This document shows, one piece after another, positions 20,736 to 58,205 of a stretch of 64,000 nucleotides of DNA. The first letter of the stretch is position 1, and every line of letters starts with the position of its first letter. The position numbers and the translations under genes are program-made. The stretch is from positions 469,001 through 533,000 of the forward strand of contig JAOTOM010004950.1 of NCBI GenBank assembly GCA_034440615.1, written 5' to 3'. The stretch is from Ashinkailepas kermadecensis (taxonomy: Eukaryota > Arthropoda > Thecostraca > Neolepadidae). Under the pieces are notes generated by a model that saw only the letters and a list, made by a program, of their open reading frames with translations, made no database searches and was not told the origin of the DNA.

Positions 20736-22775
20736 TTTCCGGGGAGTATACCCACGCACCGTAGCTTGCATTGGACCTCCAAATAATGGAAACGTCGAAA
20801 CAAAATTATCAAAATATTCTTGTAGTGCCAACTTTTTGTTGAAAAAAGTATTTTACGTTCCAAAGGCATTCAAGTTTCCATTGACATTAGCATGCAAAAC
20901 AGGAAGATAATACCAAACATTTTCATCCTTTGTGTCACGTGGCAGCTTGAAGTGTCTGGATGATAGGATGTTGTTTACAATGTGCATTTGGTATGTTTTA
21001 TGAAAAATGTAAATGGTGCATATGTAACTTAATGAACATAAATGCATTACAGTGAAAACGGACGGGTCATTGTCCGACTAAATACCCTCTGGTGACATAT
21101 CAATGCAATGATGATTTCAAGAAGAAAGTTCCCTTGCCTTTGATGTAGTGTTATTTACGAAAATTCGCCGTTTCTGACCAGCACGGACACTGGGCACGTA
21201 CGAGTCGAGAAGACATAACGGTCTCGGGTATCCGATGACAAACGCCGTTTCGTCTCTGCTCTCGGATCGCGTGACGCATATGGCTCACCATGAGGAGAAA
21301 GAAAGAACAGGTAGGCAGGAAGAACAGTCACACATCGGCAGTTACCGTGTCGGCATTGACCACGATTAGTGACTTGCCACCGGTACTGACCGCAGAGCCG
21401 GAATCACTCGGTACCTCATCTGCACTGTCCTCGCCGTTGCTGTTGCCGTTTCGGTCGTGGGTGTGGAGCGATCACGGTCCTTCAAATTCGGAATCAGCGT
21501 ACTCTGACGGCGGGCCTGTCTCGCCTGAAGTCGTCTCGTGCCAGTAATATCCACGGTTGAGCTTGCATACAGCGCCTCTCGTTTCTCCGGTCACATAGGA
21601 ACTGCACTTCTGCCGCAGGGATGCGTTTTTTTGGCGGACAGACACTGCACGGCTCACCCGTTATCTCACACCGGCAGCATGCAATGCCAAAGAGTTCGTC
21701 CCTTCGGAGCCTTTCTTTAGGTCCTGAAACTGTGCATCCTTTATTCTTGTCCGCAACCGTTTCCCACTTAGACATATTCCTGTGTTTGAGCTAATTGTTC
21801 AATCTTCTCCATTATCTTCCATTCGTTCATAGCATTGGTTCGCACATCGCAAGCGCTTTGAACAATGTTTGACTGATCCCATATAGCAAGGACAGTATCT
21901 TCTACTCGGCAATCCACTTCGTTATTGGTAGGCAATGTAGCACTGGGCACAGCTTTCGCTGCTTTAGTCGTCATGAAAAAGCATAGATGTCAATTTTCAA
22001 CGGCAGTTGGGATTGTGGCAAATCAGCTGACTGTATGTCAAACAGGAATGAGTTAGTTCTTTTCCGAGTAGAAGACCCTGGATTCTGCATTGTTTCTCAC
22101 CCAGTTCACACACTATCACATGGGAACAATAATTCACGCCTCTGCTAAGCTACGTGCCGACACAGTAAATGTCGATCTGCGGCTGTTCTTTTCACCTACT
22201 CCCCTCATGGCGAGCCGTATGTGCCACGCGATCCGAGAGCAGCGACGAGAGCAGTGACGAGAGCGGCGACGAGAGCAGTGACGAGAGCGGCGACGAGACA
22301 GAGTTTGTCATCGGATACGCAAAACTTGTCGACTGTCTTTTCGACATGTACGTGCCCAATGCCCGTGCTTGTCCGAAACTGATTCTCGTCATGAACACGG
22401 CAGCAAAGGCGACTGGACTTTCTTCTGGAAATCATTATTGCATTGATATGTCACCAGAGGGTATTTAGTCCGGCAATGACCCGTCCGTTCCGCATTGTCA
22501 TTCATCAAGTTGCATATACACCATTTACATTTTTTCGAAAAACATAGCAAATGACACTTAACAATAAATGCCCTATCATCCAAACACTTCAAGTTTTCAC
22601 GTGACACAAATTATGAAAATGTTCGGTGTGATCTTCCTGTTTTGCATGTTGATATCAATGGAGACTTTATTGCATCGGGAACGCAAAACAATACTTTTTC
22701 AACAAAAAATTGGCATTCCAAGAATGTGTTTGCAATTTTCATTTCGACGCATTGCGTTGCTTCAAGGCCCTGGGC
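20735..22775. mobile_element. Fold-back element with ~550-600-bp imperfect inverted arms
   Basis: 20735-~21300 is the inverted copy of ~22160-22775 (long runs such as gacatatcaatgcaatgatg, ccctctggtgacatatcaat and gatcgcgtg are shared); identity is roughly 80% by eye, with an extra GACGAGAGC-type repeat in the right arm (22236-22295). The spacer, ~21300-22160, has short minus-strand frames including a Cys-rich one (21494-21775). The left arm read on the minus strand gives NILIILF/EYFDNFVSTFPLF and LRCVGILPGKN in neighbouring frames, weakly like the 'DN.FTS...GT.R.NR' block of piggyBac transposases. It is inserted in the non-LTR ORF2. Confidence 0.6.
22236..22295 (+). repeat. Short GACGAGAGC(A/G)-type tandem repeat
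   Basis: About five units of 9-12 bases encoding Ser-Asp-Glu-Ser on the plus strand. It is present only in the right arm of the fold-back element, so it expanded after the arms were formed or shrank in the left arm. Confidence 0.75.
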
Positions 22776-22779
22776 TAAG

Positions 22780-23060
22780 CACCCCAGGAGGGGTGTTTAG
22801 CGCTAAAGTGCCCATAATGAGAACTGGTGGGGGAGCCTGAAGCAGCAAGTCGCTCAGCTCCTGTTTTGTGGGGGTTCCAACGGACGGTGTGATGCATTGG
22901 GGATAGTGCATAGTGCATAGACTGTGGTTTGGAAGTGGGAAATTTTGATGCTGGTTGCTGAGCAGTTGCGGGGACAATTAAGCATTACTGGACGATGAGC
23001 ATAGCTGCGCAAAATTTCCGAAATGGACCGTTTACGTTGTCGACATGCCAAGTGCAACCT
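22780..23060 (-). pseudogene. Non-LTR endonuclease C-terminal relic
   Basis: Minus-strand frames contain TVYALCTIPNASHRPLE, then ELSDLLLQAPPPVLIMG and SAKHPSWG in an adjacent frame, matching the apurinic-type endonuclease pattern 'v..lY.pp......l..ll..l..p.il.GDFNahh..WG'. It is cut at ~22775 by the fold-back element. Confidence 0.7.
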
Positions 23061-23157
23061 GATATACTGTTCGAAACAGAGTCTGAGTCTGGAAAATTAG
23101 TTTCTCGGAGCGCGGAGAGTAATAGTTTGTGTTGTAGTAATTTTGATTTGAACTCCA

Positions 23158-23736
23158 TTAATTTACCCGAAAGACCACCGGTATTTCACTGTAGAAAGGG
23201 GTGGTGTGAGGAGGAGCGGGGTGCGGTGATGGTGATGTCGAGGATGGGTGGGGCGTTGAGGAGGGTGGTATGGACTCGGTGGTGTGGGTTTCGGAGGTGG
23301 GGAAGGTGCAGCTGCACAGCTGAGCCGGGCGACGGCTGCGGTGTGGGAGGATGTGGTTTTGGAGTTGGAGGTGGTAGAGTTGTTGCGCAGGTGTTGGTGT
23401 GCTGTGCTGTGTGGCACACTGAGCTGCCGCATACCGGCACACCTTTCTCTCGGATGCCCACTTGGGGCAGTCGAGATCGGTGGCGGGACGCAGCCCATCA
23501 CAGGCTGTACATCTCCTTTCGGCCATTGTGCAGTCGGACATTGAGTGGTGTGCTGCATACCGGCCACAGCGTGGTGTGTGAGTGAGATTGAGGTGTACCA
23601 GCCTGCCACCGTCAGGTGATATCGGCTGTTTACGTCTTGGTAGATGAGTTGAAGATGGTGGTCCGGACGGTGCCGGGGCGTAGTTGGGGGAGGGGTGGGG
23701 GTCATCGCCTTTCGAGTGAACATTGCAAGAACACAT
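23158..23736 (-). pseudogene. Non-LTR ORF1 (gag-like) zinc-knuckle region relic
   Basis: A 192-codon frame contains PRCGRYAAHHSMSDCT, RRCTACDGLRPATDLDCPKW, and CRYAAAQC. This is a degenerate series of CCHC-like knuckles (C-x2-C...H...C) with the 'DCPKW' ending common in Jockey/I-type ORF1. The C-terminus is Pro/Ser/Thr-rich. Three overlapping long frames here are shadows or frameshift fragments of this one. Confidence 0.65.
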
Positions 23737-23759
23737 GTCATGTCATACACTGTTATGGG

Positions 23760-23970
23760 CTTTGTTGAGTTCTTTTTTCCTTCTTTTTTTCTCTTTTGTT
23801 TGTATATTTGTTTGTTTGTTTGTTTTTGTTTTTTTCTGTTTTTATTTTGTATGTTTGTTTTTTGTTTGTTTTGTGTCCTTTTCTTTTCACGTTTGTTTTA
23901 GGCCGTGGTGTTGACATCCATACACCAGCCTGTTTGTTTGTTTGTTCGTTTGTTTGTTTTTTTTCTCCTC
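23760..23970 (+). repeat. (TTTG)n / T-rich tract
   Basis: tttgtttg runs near 23800-23825 and 23931-23960 with T-rich DNA between; read on the minus strand this is an A-rich (CAAA)n tract between the ORF1 pieces. Confidence 0.8.
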
Positions 23971-24300
23971 TTTTTACACGTCATAGGTAGAGTTGGGAAA
24001 GAGTGGGAGGGAGAATTGTTCGGATATTGTTTGTTCGGATGCTGTTTAGTGTCGGGTGGTTTTGGTGCGAGTTTTCGATTTCTTGGTAGTTGTGGTGTAT
24101 GGTTTGTTGGTAGATGTAGTGTTTGGTTTGTTCGTTGCTCGTGTTGTCGGTGCTTGGGCAGTCTGAGGGGTGTTATCTGAGGTGTCTGAGCCAATGCAGT
24201 CGTCGTCGGAGTCTGTGATTGGTCCATAATGGTTAGGGTGTTTTTTTTGCGTCGCGTGAGTGGTGCTGGTGGTCCTTGAGGTGTTTCTGGTGGGCATGGT
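23970..24300 (-). pseudogene. Possible ORF1 N-terminal region of the non-LTR element
   Basis: A minus frame starting near 24297 has HYGPITDSDDDCIGSDTSD followed by Thr/Asn-rich low-complexity sequence. Acidic N-termini of this sort occur in ORF1 proteins, but there is no diagnostic motif; assignment rests on position and strand. Confidence 0.35.
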
Positions 24301-24684
24301 AGGAGTGATAGCCTGAGTGCTTCGCGGTGTGGTATGGGCGGTGGTATGGGGATGGTGCCAGTGCTTGTGTCGTGTTCTGTGTTGTGAGTTCTGATCTGGT
24401 GACTATTGTCGGGTCTGTCTGAGTTTTCCTGGAGCAGTCGGTTGAGTCTAGTGGGGTAGCCGTATATAATGTCACAGCGTGGCTCCGATGACGCGCACGC
24501 GCGTTCACCATGGCTGTAGCGCATGCAGCGGTGGCAGTGAAGTGGAAGAGGTACAGACAGGCGTACCTCGTATCCCTTCGCTCAACACCACATCTAATAC
24601 CAACACAACTATACCTACACATCACCACACAGCCGGAAACAGCCGATATCACCACAAGGTGGCAGGCTGGTGAAACCCAACAAC

Positions 24685-24880
<196 letters not shown>

Positions 24881-26647
24881 CTGTTTGCCGTGCATGTGTA
24901 AGTGTGGTGGGAGCTGTTGTGTGTTGAACGTAAGTACTAAGATATTGTGTGTAGGTCTTACCTCCCGTATAATGTGGTCTACTGTGGCTGTGGCGTCAAA
25001 GAGGGCTGTGGTGTCAAGCTGCTGTGATGCTATGTTGGCGAGTGGAATCTTATCCAGCTCTGGGGCCGAGGTAGCCCCGGCTGGTGTTGAGTATGCGGTG
25101 TAGCGTGAATGAACAGCGCCGATTGTTGAATGTGTTTGCGGCTAGTAGAGTTCGTGTGTCGGCTCTGTTCTGTGTGTGTACGATGATGTGGGTGGTGTGC
25201 CGAGTGTGGTGTGCTCAGGATGTAGCGTAGTGTTTGCGCGATAATGAAGGAGGACTCACGCGTGATGGTGTGCTGAGGTTCGGTGTAGGTGCCTACTAGG
25301 TAGGAGTCTTATACACAGTGTGCGTTATACGCCGGTGTTGGTGCCATGGTGTTACGGTTTTGCCCGCGCCACCGGCAAGGTGACCCTCCTTACTGAAAAA
25401 TACCTGGATTCGTTGCACCCTGGACAGAGCCTTCCTCTGGGCTGAAGAAGCTTCCACCGGCAAGCCCACAGCTTCCACCGGCAAGCTGGTTTCTGCCCCG
25501 GCCGCAATGGCCCACGGCAGTGGGCTGGTCACCGATAGGCTTCCTCCGGGGGGTAAGGTTAGCTGGGAGACAGAGAGAAGTTGTTGATTTGGTGTGGGTG
25601 GATTTCCTTCTCGAGTCGCAGGGGTGTTCGTCGAGGGTGCCTGGAGCTCTTCTTTGCTTTTGCTGCTACAGTTTGGTCTTTGTTGGACCTGGGCCCTTCT
25701 TTGTCTTCCTTATTCTAGCAGCCTGCCTATGGAAGGACCTGCTGCCGTGTAGTACTTCTCGAAATATCGACTCTGATAACCATGTAACTGGTGGGTATAT
25801 TGTAGAAATTCAGCACCAAATGTATCTCACAGTCATCATCACGGGGTTAGTGGGATCCGTGCACGGTGCGCATTCTACGCGGATGGCTTCAGGCGTAGAT
25901 TGCTGAAAGGAAGGAGGCATCGGGACGCTCGGGGGACCGTACCATGGACGGGGCTTGGAACACGTTTCACGTATACATGCGTGATACACATGGCGTATCT
26001 CGCGACAACGACAGTCAAATGGCCACAAATTAACAAGAGCGCTGCTTTTGATCGTGCGATTGGCTGTTATAGCCTACGAAACCACCAAGTGTAACCTAGT
26101 TGATCCACATCCACATTGCATGTGAAATGGTCATGTCATGCGTGAGCATGTCTTGCATACGTACAGTATGCATATATTGAAATACGTGTGTTTACGCGTT
26201 GGATGGAGCCGGAAGCACGAGCATACACGGGCAAGTAGAGCCATTCACTGGCACTCACCATGCTCGCACAGCACTAATGCCATTCTTCAGTTTGTTGTTC
26301 GCAAAATATGTCGGGGTAGTAAATAGTCCATGACTGCACAGTTAAATCACAAAGTCTCCTGCTTCGGAGACTGCATCGACTCCGGTCGCCATCCAGCTTC
26401 CCGAGCGTCGCCTGGCGGCCCTAGCTGTCAAATACGGCGCACGTGCCGCCATAGGTGCGCCGCCCGCGGCGGCCGAGGTCAGGCGGGTCTCAGCTCGCGG
26501 CAAGGTTCAGCCTGTCTGGCCACCTTGCTCAGTCTCCGCTGTCGGAGGCGGATGCACTGGCGGCACTCGCCGACCAGCTGGCAGCTCCGGTAACAGCCAT
26601 CATCACATAGTTGACACCAAATAAGGCGTGGCATCAGAGTCGGCTGT
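24881..26647. other. Spacer downstream of the CLK gene; nothing recognised
   Basis: The interval is G/T-rich to ~25300 on the plus strand. A 78-codon minus frame (25296-25532) and a 128-codon plus frame (25520-25906) have no recognised family. It should include the 3' UTR of the CLK gene; no clear polyadenylation signal was identified. Confidence 0.4.
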
Positions 26648-52177
<25,530 letters not shown>

Positions 52178-52214
52178 CTGGAAATGAGGACACTGTCAGT
52201 TATGCATAATGGGC

Positions 52215-52345
52215 AGAACAGATAGCCGGCAGTAGTGGTTAATGGATAGCCAGCAGTAGTGGTTAATGGATAGCCAGCAGTAGCGGTTAATGGATATCCA
52301 TCAGAAGTGGTTAGTGGATAGCCAGCAGTAGCGGCTAATGTTCAG
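52215..52345 (+). repeat. 24-bp minisatellite, ~5 copies
   Basis: gatagccagcagtagtggtt plus aatg, with variants; begins about 40 bases from CLK exon 1 on the acceptor side. Confidence 0.88.
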
Positions 52346-52922
52346 CTACCGTCCGAAAACTCCTCGGGTATATTCATCAAGTTGCTTCAGCGGTCATCGC
52401 CTAGCGTACTATCCTACCCAGGAACGTCTGGGAAGGGGCTCTTATTGACCCCTTCGTCCTTCCCCACCCGCATCACTGAATCCAAAAATGCATTTGGAAA
52501 ATATCAACGACAATGCTTTTTGTACTGGTTCTGCTCATCTCCAAACACTCTCACTGACAATGTCATTTATCGCATGACGGCCCAGGTCACACAAAATCAG
52601 AAAAAGACCGAATATTCCTTCCAGAAATCTTAATGCATGTGGAGCACGCATGACTGATAGGGAAGCTTTCAAACGGGCATACAAAGAATGCTCCGATTCT
52701 TATGCATGACAAGAGGAGAATAGGTTTCACAGGAAGGCTCTTCAAATATTTGCTGTAATTTCAGCTCAAGGACGGATCCAGAGCACTTCATTTATGGGGG
52801 TACAAAGAATTGCTACGTATGATTGTTGCGGAGCATGCAATTTGATTTCGGGGAGCAATGGATCTTTATGTACGCTGTGCACTGTAACGAAGTTTACTTC
52901 TGACATTCACTGGTAATAAAGC
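52346..52922. other. Upstream of CLK exon 1: nothing firm
   Basis: An 83-codon frame (52382-52633) is unassigned. The missing N-terminal CLK exons were not recognised here. Confidence 0.35.
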
Positions 52923-53815
52923 ATGCCGCATAATTATACTGCTCAAATGCGACGCTCCGCTCCGCTGCAACGCTCAAAATTCATGGAATTGATGAACAAA
53001 GAATTCCTTAAAATACAAAATCAGCCTGTAACGGCGTACATCGACAACATAACTGTGCACCCAGATAAGCTTGATGAGCACTTTGCTCATCTCGAGGAAG
53101 TCTTCCCTCGACTGCGGAAAGCAAAGCTCAAATTGACACCGTCCACATCCGACTTTTTGAAAATACAAGTTCAGTATCTGGGACACATCGTTTCGGCTGA
53201 TGGCATTTAATTCTGAAAAAAATCGGATGGATTGAAAACATGGCTGGGCAGACAAATGTACAGAACATTGTATCTTTTATCGGTATGTGCTCCTACTACC
53301 AACATCCCTGATTTTGGCCATATTTCCTCCAACTCGTACAACTTACGAAGAAACGTGCGAGCTTTGAATGGGCAGAGCGGTGTGAAAACGCCTTTGGAAC
53401 ACTAGAATATGAACTGGCCTCCGCACCCGTGCTGGCCTAATCGGATATTACAAATGATAACAAGTTGTGTACGGACAGTTCACATAATTATGCGATTAAA
53501 ACAGCTCTCGTCCATAATTATGGCGAGGACGAACGAGTAGCACAACTTCTGTCGGAACAACTTAATGAGACCCGACGTAAATGGTGTGTGGTGTAGCATA
53601 ATAGGTGTGTGGGCAGTCCCGATAATAAAATATCTAATGGGATCAAAATTTACCATGTTGACTGATAACCATCCATTCACATTTTTGAATTGATCAGAGA
53701 TGAAAAACCCAATGCTGCGACGGTGTGGAATGGTTGTCAGAGAAGAGCTGTAAAGTTTAATACACAACAGGAAGCAAGAATGTTGTAGCAGATCCCTTCA
53801 GTGGCATGCATGAGA
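52923..53815 (+). mobile_element. Ty3/Gypsy pol relic (RT and RNase H)
   Basis: The RT part reads SKFMELMNKEF, VTAYIDNITVHPDKLDEHFA, and FLKIQVQYLGHIVSADGI, followed across frameshifts by the NIPDFGHISSN-type connection, RNase H (TDNHPFTFLN) and a VVADPFSGMHE-like end. Several frameshifts and stops. The catalytic YIDD is YIDN here. No LTRs were seen, so it is an internal fragment. Confidence 0.88.
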
Positions 53816-55180
53816 GCAGGTACGTATCATTGAGGTAGGTGTCATTGAGGTATCTGGAGGCACGTACCATTTACTCGAGTCATCGTCCCCCGAACAAAGC
53901 TCAACTTCATGATGATTCATCATCCATAGAGTACGATGCCGACGTAGAATGAGTCGAAATCAAATAAAAGAGCATTAGCTAACATTGGTTGGGTTTGCGG
54001 AGAAGCAAAGTGAGGAAAAATGATGACTGGACTGAAATAATGACAAAATGCAAAAGGATGGCAAACCTGGCGAAGCAAAACGCGGCCATGATGGCACTTA
54101 TGGAGACACAAAACGGGGAAGTGAGGTCACAAGCGATCGCACTGATAGAGATGTTTAAATCGAAGTTCACGAATTCATGAATTCGTGTGAATTTGGTGTC
54201 ATATGTGACACACATGTTAACCAAATTAGCTAACCAAATATTTTTTTTACAACCAAATAATGTGCTGTGTCGCCATTCGAACTGTGAAGATGCTTGTGCA
54301 GGTTGCCGTCGAGGAGAAAGGCAGGGAGTGGTATTTCTCAAGATTTTATGTTATGTTTTAAGTTTAAGTTAGGTGAAGTGAGGGATGTGAGGGAAGGATG
54401 TAGGAGGTGTTGGACATTTGGTCGGCATCGGGTACAGGCTAAACGATGATGGGTACGACGATGACTTTTTCTGGTATCGGTTGACAACAGACTGCGGCAG
54501 TACACTTTATTACCAGTGGCACCCACGGGTGCGGCGGAAAACACATGGCACGAGATGGAAATCTGGACAAATCCACACTGGTTTTACATAGGGTTCGAAT
54601 GGCTTCAACAGAAAATGTGCGTAGCATGTACTGGCTCACATGGGGGTGGGTCTACTGAGCCGTGGACGACGCAACATGAAAACACTGTGCACCCATTGAT
54701 GTTGGTTTCGCTGCGATCGGACCTATATGTGGCAAGCGGGGGACGATTGTGTAAGGAGAGAGCGAGTTGAAGCCAAATCGACCGGCTCACATCGACTTAA
54801 CACAGGAAACGGCATTTTTAATGTCTGTTCTGTTAAAATCGGTGTGCCGGACGGCTCGAATGTACCCAACATACCTCGGCAACTACTGAACGAATCGGCT
54901 TGAAACAAACACCCCTATATAGCCAAGACAATGGAAAAATTTGGTAGTGCACACCTTTTTTCCTGCAGGTGTCACATGTACCCAGAGGAGGGGTGCAAAA
55001 AAAACTGCATTTTCATCGTTTTTCAAGAATTTGTCTGGTGTTGTAAAACGGTGGAAAGTGGTGCAAACGTCGTTGTTTGCACTACTCGGTTCTATGTACC
55101 GTCTACCCCTTTCCCTTTGACTATCGGCACCAGTCGTGTGATGGAGTTCAGTGATTATGACCCGATGCGGCACATCCGTG
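53816..55180. other. Nothing recognised
   Basis: A 63-codon frame (53989-54180) is Lys/Met-rich and protein-like but unassigned. No repeats were noticed apart from a short aggtaggtgtcattgaggta-type duplication at ~53830. Confidence 0.35.
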
Positions 55181-55184
55181 CCAA

Positions 55185-55940
55185 GTAAAACCGGCTCTGC
55201 TTCTCACCCCATTCATGTCCCTATTACAGACCAGTCTCCGGTCAAAAATGTTCTACATGTGTTGGCCCGATGAGTGCTGTTACAATGTTGGTCCGCTCCC
55301 CACACTGTCTTGAATCCTAGCGCGTCAGCGGACAACCGAGAACCAATGTGCCTGAGCTCCGTCAGTTCATTTTTGGAGAAGCAGACCAGTAAAACCAGTT
55401 CTGCTTCTCGCACCATTGGTGTCCCTATCACCATTTTCCATTTCCAGTAATCGATGAGCTGCGACTTGTATTTTATGGCCAGAGGCGTCACCAGAGTTTT
55501 CACCAAGGGGTACTCGAAGTCCCAGGGTGTACGACGGTAGACCGGGTGGTGATGTGCAAATAGTGGCAGCTAATATAGTTTGAAGCTCATGAAAATAATC
55601 GACGTAGCTTGACCTCTTGGCTTGACCTCGGAACCATGTAAGGGACCGGGGACGGGGTGTGCATACGACAGGGTCAGGAATGGATACTTCAGTTGTTAAG
55701 TCATGCGCCTCATGGTAACAATTTTGGTTGCCCAAATTGCTCCGCTGCATAAATTACTTTCAACGGTTAGCGCCAAACGTGAAGAATCACTGGCAACCCA
55801 GTGCTCGTACAATTGTTGGTGCGTCTCACATGTGTCCTGAATCCTAGCCCGCCAGCGCACAACCGGCAACACAAATGACTGAGCTCAGTCAGGTAGTTTT
55901 GGTGGGGACATAAACAATTGCTGTTGCAGCGGTTAATCTG
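55185..55940 (+). repeat. Region of diverged repeat copies
   Basis: gtaaaaccggctctgcttct (55185) and gtaaaaccagttctgcttct (55390) are copies, and the stretch around 55308-55345 (cttgaatcctagcgcgtcag) recurs at ~55838 (cctgaatcctagcccgccag) with its flanks. The family is not identified. Confidence 0.6.
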
Positions 55941-56020
55941 TAAATTTCCTTTACCTTTCACTTAGCATCCAGCATAATGCAATTGGTTCATTGTTCAAAT
56001 ATTGACATTCTTATATGCTT

Positions 56021-56170
56021 TGTGCGATAGCCAGGTTTCCACCATGTCAAGTGAAGTTTCGTGCATTGGAGCACTGTTTTACTGTGCAGTAGCCACATTC
56101 CACTGTGCGATAGCCAGGTTTCCACCATGTCAAGTGAAGTCTCGTGCATTGGAGCACTGTTTTAATCAAC
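56021..56170 (+). repeat. ~75-bp direct duplication, offset 83 bp
   Basis: Both copies contain tgtgcgatagccaggtttcc and gtgcattggagcactgtttt. Confidence 0.92.
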
Positions 56171-56188
56171 AAAGTAGCATACCTTAAT

Positions 56189-56422
56189 TCAGCAGAACAA
56201 ATCAATACCGTGCTGCTTCTGTTCATGGTTCGGGCGCTTGTGTGAAACCTTATCAAAAGTTTTGCTGAAGTTCAAGGACACTACATCTATCTTGCTTGCA
56301 TTATTAACTTCCTTAGCTACATACTCCATGAAATTCAGGTTACCTACGCAAGAGCTCCCAGTATCGAAATGCATGTCAAGTTTCTCTTTGAGGGCTATGT
56401 CTATCAATATGAGTCGGGACAT
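56189..56422 (-). pseudogene. CR1-like reverse transcriptase fragment
   Basis: NLNFMEYVAKEVNNASKIDV followed by VSLNFSKTFDKVSHKR corresponds to the RT motif A region, close to the same segment in the larger copy at 60520-60620 (which has LDFSKAFDKVPH). The catalytic Asp of motif A is replaced by Asn here. Confidence 0.82.
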
Positions 56423-56499
56423 TCTTCTTTACCCAGATTTTCTATCACTTGACACATTTTCTTTCAATTTCTGTGACAACACAAAGACAGCACTGAGAT

Positions 56500-56640
56500 G
56501 GGGAAGAGGCGATTTGACTGCAGAGCACCACTAATGTACAACTCGTTACCACTCGAGCTGATGCGGCTTCCCGTGCCGATCTTCGGTCGCCACCTACGGC
56601 GGCACCTGTCTGACGTGCCGCCCGAGCCAGACTGATTTGC
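56500..56640 (+). pseudogene. Non-LTR ORF2 C-terminal relic
   Basis: MYNSLPLELMRLPVPIFGRH and LRRHLSDVPPEPD then stop resemble the 'wNsLP.elr....l..Fk..L' end of several non-LTR polyproteins. Short and single-motif, so tentative. Confidence 0.4.
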
Positions 56641-57718
56641 TGCTCGCCCTGCTGTATTTAATTGTGACTTACACGACCAACAGTTTAGCTGTTCTGTGAT
56701 TTTGAGCTTTTTTTCCCTGTTGTTTTATTATATTAACGCGATGTTGCAATAGCCACAAGTTCATTGTGGATTACCTCAATACATATAAGTCAGTATCTGT
56801 ATCTGCATCAGTAATTTTAAGGCTATTCTTGCAAATCACCAAAGGGTTTATATTGCCATTTTGAAAATCGGTACTTCAAAACACTCAAAAGACCGTCAGA
56901 ACATCTGGAGCAACGTCTGGAACACGAGGACGCTTAACTAAAATCCTAGCGTATGTGTCCTCAGGTCCTGCGGCTTCACGTGGCTTTATTTTTGCAAATG
57001 ATTCTCCACAGCTCCTGTGAGTGTTGTTCAATCTTATAACGTACCGTTAATTCTAGGATAACATTCAGTGCTTTCACATGCACTTGAGTTCCCTTTGGTA
57101 GAAATTGACGAGAATTGCTTGCTTAGGGAGGCCATCACACTGTATCACATAATATCATATTAATCATCAGATTGTCAAAATGTCACATTATGACAATGAT
57201 CAAGAAATATGTCACATCTGTCTACAATGGCGCCCTACTACATTAAAAAGTTGTATCAGCAAAATAATGTGATAGCGTTCCTTGACGAATTGTCCCGACC
57301 TAATTTCATTTCAGCCAGACTTTTAGATGCCCTATGCACACAGCCTGCCGTTGTGTCAAGCTATTCGATATGTCCCCAGGTTATCATCAGGGCTAAGGTT
57401 TGTTAACTTTTGTAATGTTTGTCTCTTTGATACCAGCAATTGTTTTACTTCCCTTGTCAGCCACGAAGGGCGTCTATCCTTGTTGATTATGTTTTCTTTT
57501 GTAGTTAACTGTCCCGAGCCGAAACCTACTTGAAGTGAAATTAATTGAAATTAGCTGACCTTCAGGTGGCAGACAATTCAGGACTTTCAACATGTGATAT
57601 GCATTTAACCTGATCCGCACTTAAACGTGCATTTTCCACTAAATTGCGCCCAGGAAGGCTCTGATCTGATCATGTTTTCCTATGATTATGATCTTGAGAT
57701 TATGAGCAAAATTTAGGA
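56641..57718. other. Nothing recognised
   Basis: Spacer between retroelement fragments; probably decayed mobile DNA. Confidence 0.35.
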
Positions 57719-58134
57719 TCATTGTCCTCTTCCTCTTACCGGCATAGCAAGCATATCAGGAAAAACGCATGGAGGTACGATCAATCTCCTAAGGTTTACT
57801 AAGTTTACTATCCGTACATTATGTGCACAATATCTCGCTTGCAAGTACAAAATGTAATGTTCAATGTCCCTTGTAAGTTCACGCACCATTAGAAACCAGC
57901 AAAAAGTTATCAACACAAACAATTAAATCCACCTCCATATTTAGTTCTAATTTTGTCCCCGAAAGCCCTGAAATGGAAGCTTCCCAGCCATACCATCCTG
58001 CCATAAACTCTCGGACTTGTTTCTTTCTGCATCAATCTGTCGGTTTCTTCATCCTGATCTGGTGACCTGTAGTATGTCACAATTGTCAATTTTGTTTCAT
58101 TCCTCAGCATAAGATCCAACCATAAATATTTCAC
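57719..58134 (-). pseudogene. CR1-like endonuclease fragment
   Basis: MKYLWLDLMLRNETKLTIVT, YYRSPDQDEETDRLMQKE and WLGSFHFRAFG match the endonuclease of the copy at 59160-59330 (SLWLDIILKNGTTFRIGAFY...). Further downstream pieces in shifted frames fit the next part. With 56189-56422 it makes one minus-strand CR1 relic. Confidence 0.8.
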
Positions 58135-58182
58135 TGACTCTTCACAAGCACCATTATCAACAGTATGCTATTTCATAGATTA

Positions 58183-58205
58183 GCACACACACACACACAC
58201 ACACA
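58183..58205 (+). repeat. Short (AC)n
   Basis: About eleven AC units. Confidence 0.9.

Larger units (their letters stand above)
18812..24300 (-). mobile_element. Degenerate non-LTR retrotransposon (Jockey/I-like), split by insertions
   Basis: On the minus strand, in the right order, are an ORF1 with zinc-knuckle-like Cys/His spacing (~23900-24300 and 23158-23736), an endonuclease C-terminus (22780-23060), an RT (19930-20735), an RNase H (19240-19640) and a C-terminal Cys motif (18812-19042). All parts have frameshifts or stops, so it is dead. RNase H after RT is typical of the I/Jockey-type lineages rather than CR1. A 2-kb inverted-repeat element replaces the region between endonuclease and RT motif A, and a 67-bp insert cuts the RNase H. 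The 5' and 3' ends were not pinned. Confidence 0.8.

Noticed and set aside
22762..22810. Hairpin ctaagcaccccaggaggggtgtttag as a regulatory stem-loop
   Set aside because: It lies in the endonuclease relic of a non-LTR element and is explained by its codons for the KHPSWG region.
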